A DNA stretch of 64,000 nucleotides from Prorocentrum cordatum (lineage: Eukaryota; Sar; Dinophyceae; Prorocentrales; Prorocentraceae), in assembly GCA_963575745.1 (NCBI GenBank), contig CAUYUJ010015272.1, positions 242,001 through 306,000 on the forward strand. The letters are read 5' to 3'. This document shows positions 61,902 to 64,000 of this stretch, one piece after another. Both the position numbers and the translations under genes were made by a program. Every line of letters starts with the position of its first letter. Within the stretch, counting starts at the first letter, position 1. Under the pieces are notes generated by a model. It was not told the origin of the DNA. It searched no databases and saw only the letters and a list, made by a program, of their open reading frames with translations.

Positions 61902-62445
61902 ATGTTGGAACCACAGGAGAAACACAACACAGCAGGGGAGAAGCTGCGCCAGAAATGCGCGGAGGAGGCGGACAAGTTGACGCGAGAGGCAAGCAAATTC
62001 AAACGGAAAGCAGATGCGGACACGAAGCCGTTGACGTGCTGTGCGCCAGGTTGCGGGGTGATTTTTTGACACGGGTCATTTGAATCAGAACCAGGTGACT
62101 GATCATCGGACGGCGAAAGGGACCTTTGCGTGGGCTGTACCCGCGAAGGTAGCAACCGATGCGGCATAGCGGCTGGAACGAGATTTGATGCGCGCGGCGA
62201 GCAGCCTAAAGTCTCCGCGGCAGGGCCATATCAGTAGCGCGCGGGAGACGGAACATCTGACGAGGAGAATGACAGTAGTGTGCGCGGATTGCAAGGACCC
62301 TGGTTTCGCGGCGCGCAGTTGGCAGGCGTACCAGTGCAGCGGCATGTGCAAGAGACCACTTCCGAAGTCGGCGTTCTCCGTGAGATCTGACAATGTCGCA
62401 CGCGATGTAACGAATGGTGCCCTGAAGTGCAAGGCGCGCGACTGA
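61902..62445 (+). pseudogene. Broken Cys-rich ORF with coiled-coil start
   Basis: It begins ATG at 61902 with a charged helix (MLEPQEKHNTAGEKLRQK), then LTCCAPGCGVIF. A run of six T at 62062-62067 gives a TGA; with five T the frame would continue for about 33 codons to a TAG near 62167. The same frame then resumes to 62445 and ends in a Cys-rich part: VVCADCKDPGFAARSWQAYQ, CSGMCKRPLPKSAF and ALKCKARD. The C-x2-C, Y-x-C, C-K-x-LP-x-x-AF spacing resembles Stc1-like zinc domains and small Cys-rich proteins of dinoflagellates (recalled, not checked). I read it as a decayed gene or retrocopy. Function unknown. Confidence 0.45.
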
Positions 62446-62499
62446 TGCCGATTCGGGTGCCCGTGCCGTGGTCCGTGGAATTAAGACCAAAAGGGGAGA

Positions 62500-62675
62500 G
62501 AACGCGGGGGAGAGCGAAGTCGACGAGGAGGGGGAAACTGAGAAAGAGGAGGCGCCGAAGGAGGAATGGAGGAGAGGGTGGAGGGGGAAGGGGCGGCGGA
62601 GGGGGAGGAGGAAGGAGAAGAGGAGGAGGGGGGGAGGAACAGGGGGGGGAACAACAAAGAGAAGAAGAGTCAGGA
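62500..62675 (+). repeat. Purine-rich GGA tract
   Basis: GAGGAGGGG-type sequence of about 170 bp. 62676-63005 after it is unassigned. Confidence 0.8.
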
Positions 62676-63005
62676 GCTGGTTTTGGGGCCCAACTAGGGC
62701 TTCGGAAGCCATCGGGGCGATCCCAGCACCGCCGCAACGCATGCGTGCACCCGTGCAGGCTCCCACGTTTCGCGTCACAGTTTCAGGGATGCGTCGTGGC
62801 GTCTCGTCGGAACGCTCCCGGGAAACCAAGGCAATGTGTGAGACCCGCGGGATGTTCGTTGGGATCGTTGTATTTTCCGGGGCTGACATTCGCAGTGTTC
62901 GCCGTGCTCGCATGATTACCGAATGGCCGGCGGTTTATTCCCCCACCTTGCGTGGCATGTGGGTGTAAGGCTTATTCGGGTGATTGATCGGGCTTCGTCG
63001 GAGGT

Positions 63006-63600
63006 CTTTCAGGAGCACTTTGGAGGCTGATGTTGGGTTTCGTGGGGGTCCTGGGAGGCTCTTGGGGGCCTTCTGAAGCTTTCTTCTGGCTCCTCTGGGT
63101 GTTTCTTGGTGCCTTTTTGGTGTTTTTTTGGGGCAGCTTGGAGGCGTCTGGAGCCGAAAGCTGGAAATGTCTGTTCGGGTTTCCCCTCTGGGCCCTTTCT
63201 TGGCGCCTTTCCTGGGGCCTTCGTGGGCCGTGTTGTTGTTTTGTTTGGCCGTCTCGGGGCCCTTGTGGGCCGTTGTGGAGCTCTCGTGGGGAGCTCTTGG
63301 GCCAACCCTGTTGGGTGCCTCTTGGGCCGTCTTGGGGCGATCTCGGAGGCCTCCTGGGCAGTCCAGACACAGAAAAGGAATGTGCTGAAAATAGACGCTT
63401 GCTTTTCCATGGGAGCGGACTGATTTTTGCATATTGGGGGCCCTCCGAAGACAAGCCTCTTGCGGCCTCTTGGGAGCCTCTTGGGCCGTCCTGGGGGTCT
63501 CGTGGGCCGTCTTGAAGCCGTCTTGCGCTGTGTTGGGGTTCTCCTGCGCCTCTTCGCTTTGGGTCTGCTGGGCAAAGCCCGGCAAGGCGCCCTGGGAGGC
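63006..63600 (-). repeat. Periodic repeat block (minus orientation)
   Basis: Plus-strand TCTTGGGCCGTCTTGGGGCG units with reversed cassette 2 (GAAAGCTGGAAATGTC, 63148-63205). 63601-63855 is unassigned. Confidence 0.8.
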
Positions 63601-63855
63601 GCGAGGGTCGTCCAGGTGGCCTCCAAAGCCTCGGATCCTGGGGGTCCCCCGGTTTGTAAGAATATGGGAAAACGAATACACTCAACCCGCATGGCTAGGA
63701 AGGGCAACCTTCCCACGGGTACCCTTGCATCTTTCCGCTTTCGTTGGCTGCGTCCCGCCCGAAAAGATTCGGGACGGCCTTCCAAGGCCCTTGCGTCCTT
63801 ATCGTGCGTTCCTATGTCTCGGGTTGATGTTGTTGCCATCGGCGGGGGGGTCATA

Positions 63856-64000
63856 AGGCCCTGCCCCGAGGAGGCGCCGCGCGGCGCGGCCGACGCCCCG
63901 CGCGCCCGGCGGGCGGCAGCCGGCGCGGCAGACAGCCGCAGGACGATGCCCGGCGCCGCCGACGGCTTGGGCGGCGCTCCTGGCGTCAGCGCGGGCGCCG
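63856..64000 (+). CDS. Possible partial exon at the right edge
   Basis: Base composition changes sharply to very GC-rich sequence after an AG (TCATAAG) at 63853-63859. One plus frame stays open to the window end with nearly all codons ending in G or C and a mixed Ala/Arg/Asp/Glu/Gly composition (PCPEEAPRGAADAPRARRAA). That is what a dinoflagellate exon after a 3' splice site would look like, but 140 bp cannot separate it from a GC-rich non-coding stretch. No domain is visible. Confidence 0.25.

Overview
The window looks like GC-rich dinoflagellate nuclear DNA; a Prorocentrum-like lineage is a guess from base composition only. The direct evidence is an exact 21-nt match to the dinoflagellate spliced leader (DinoSL) on the minus strand at 53441-53461, together with large non-LTR retrotransposons and a very high repeat load. 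I see no rRNA or tRNA gene, no CRISPR array and no convincing intact host gene. The only host-like coding candidates are a broken Cys-rich ORF at 61902-62445 and a possible exon running off the right edge (63856-64000).

Layout. 1-5103 and 5206-16188 are two head-to-tail pieces (copies A and B) of one giant LINE-type element read on the minus strand. B ends in a 100-N scaffold gap (16189-16288). 16289-19390 is mostly unrecognised, but holds a 155-bp MITE-like element lodged in a (TCG)n microsatellite. 19390-26764 is a mosaic of (GGA)n tracts, a strongly periodic CCCAAGAGG-type repeat with recurring cassettes, and a 233-bp tandem array. 26782-43236 is copy C, a nearly complete 16.45-kb copy of the giant LINE flanked by a perfect 17-bp target-site duplication. 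Its empty-site paralogues lie at about 25.24 kb and 22.57 kb. 43254-46810 returns to the periodic repeat, then a TCCTAAGGA repeat and a CTCAGC satellite. About 47.15-53.46 kb is a second, unrelated and heavily decayed LINE (copy D) on the minus strand, whose 5' end carries the DinoSL. 53.46-64 kb alternates periodic-repeat blocks, an exact 73-bp tandem array and unassigned sequence.

The giant LINE encodes, 5' to 3', ORF1 (about 880 codons, coiled coil near the C terminus), ORF2 (about 4,000 codons) and ORF3 (about 300 codons, coiled coil). ORF2 carries a signal-peptide-like start, hydrophobic segments, a possible ADP-ribosyltransferase-like module and a Cys-rich region ahead of the usual AP-endonuclease, reverse transcriptase, CCHC-like finger and RNase H. 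ORF1, ORF2 and ORF3 lie in one phase at their boundaries, separated by a single TGA and a single TAA. No copy here is intact: each carries indels, insertions or a catalytic substitution.

The periodic repeat is the other notable system. At 54166-54313 the core TCTTGG recurs at strictly alternating 11- and 10-bp steps, a mean of 10.5 bp, which equals the helical repeat of B-DNA. Three cassettes recur inside these arrays, and the giant LINE copy C inserted just after one of them.
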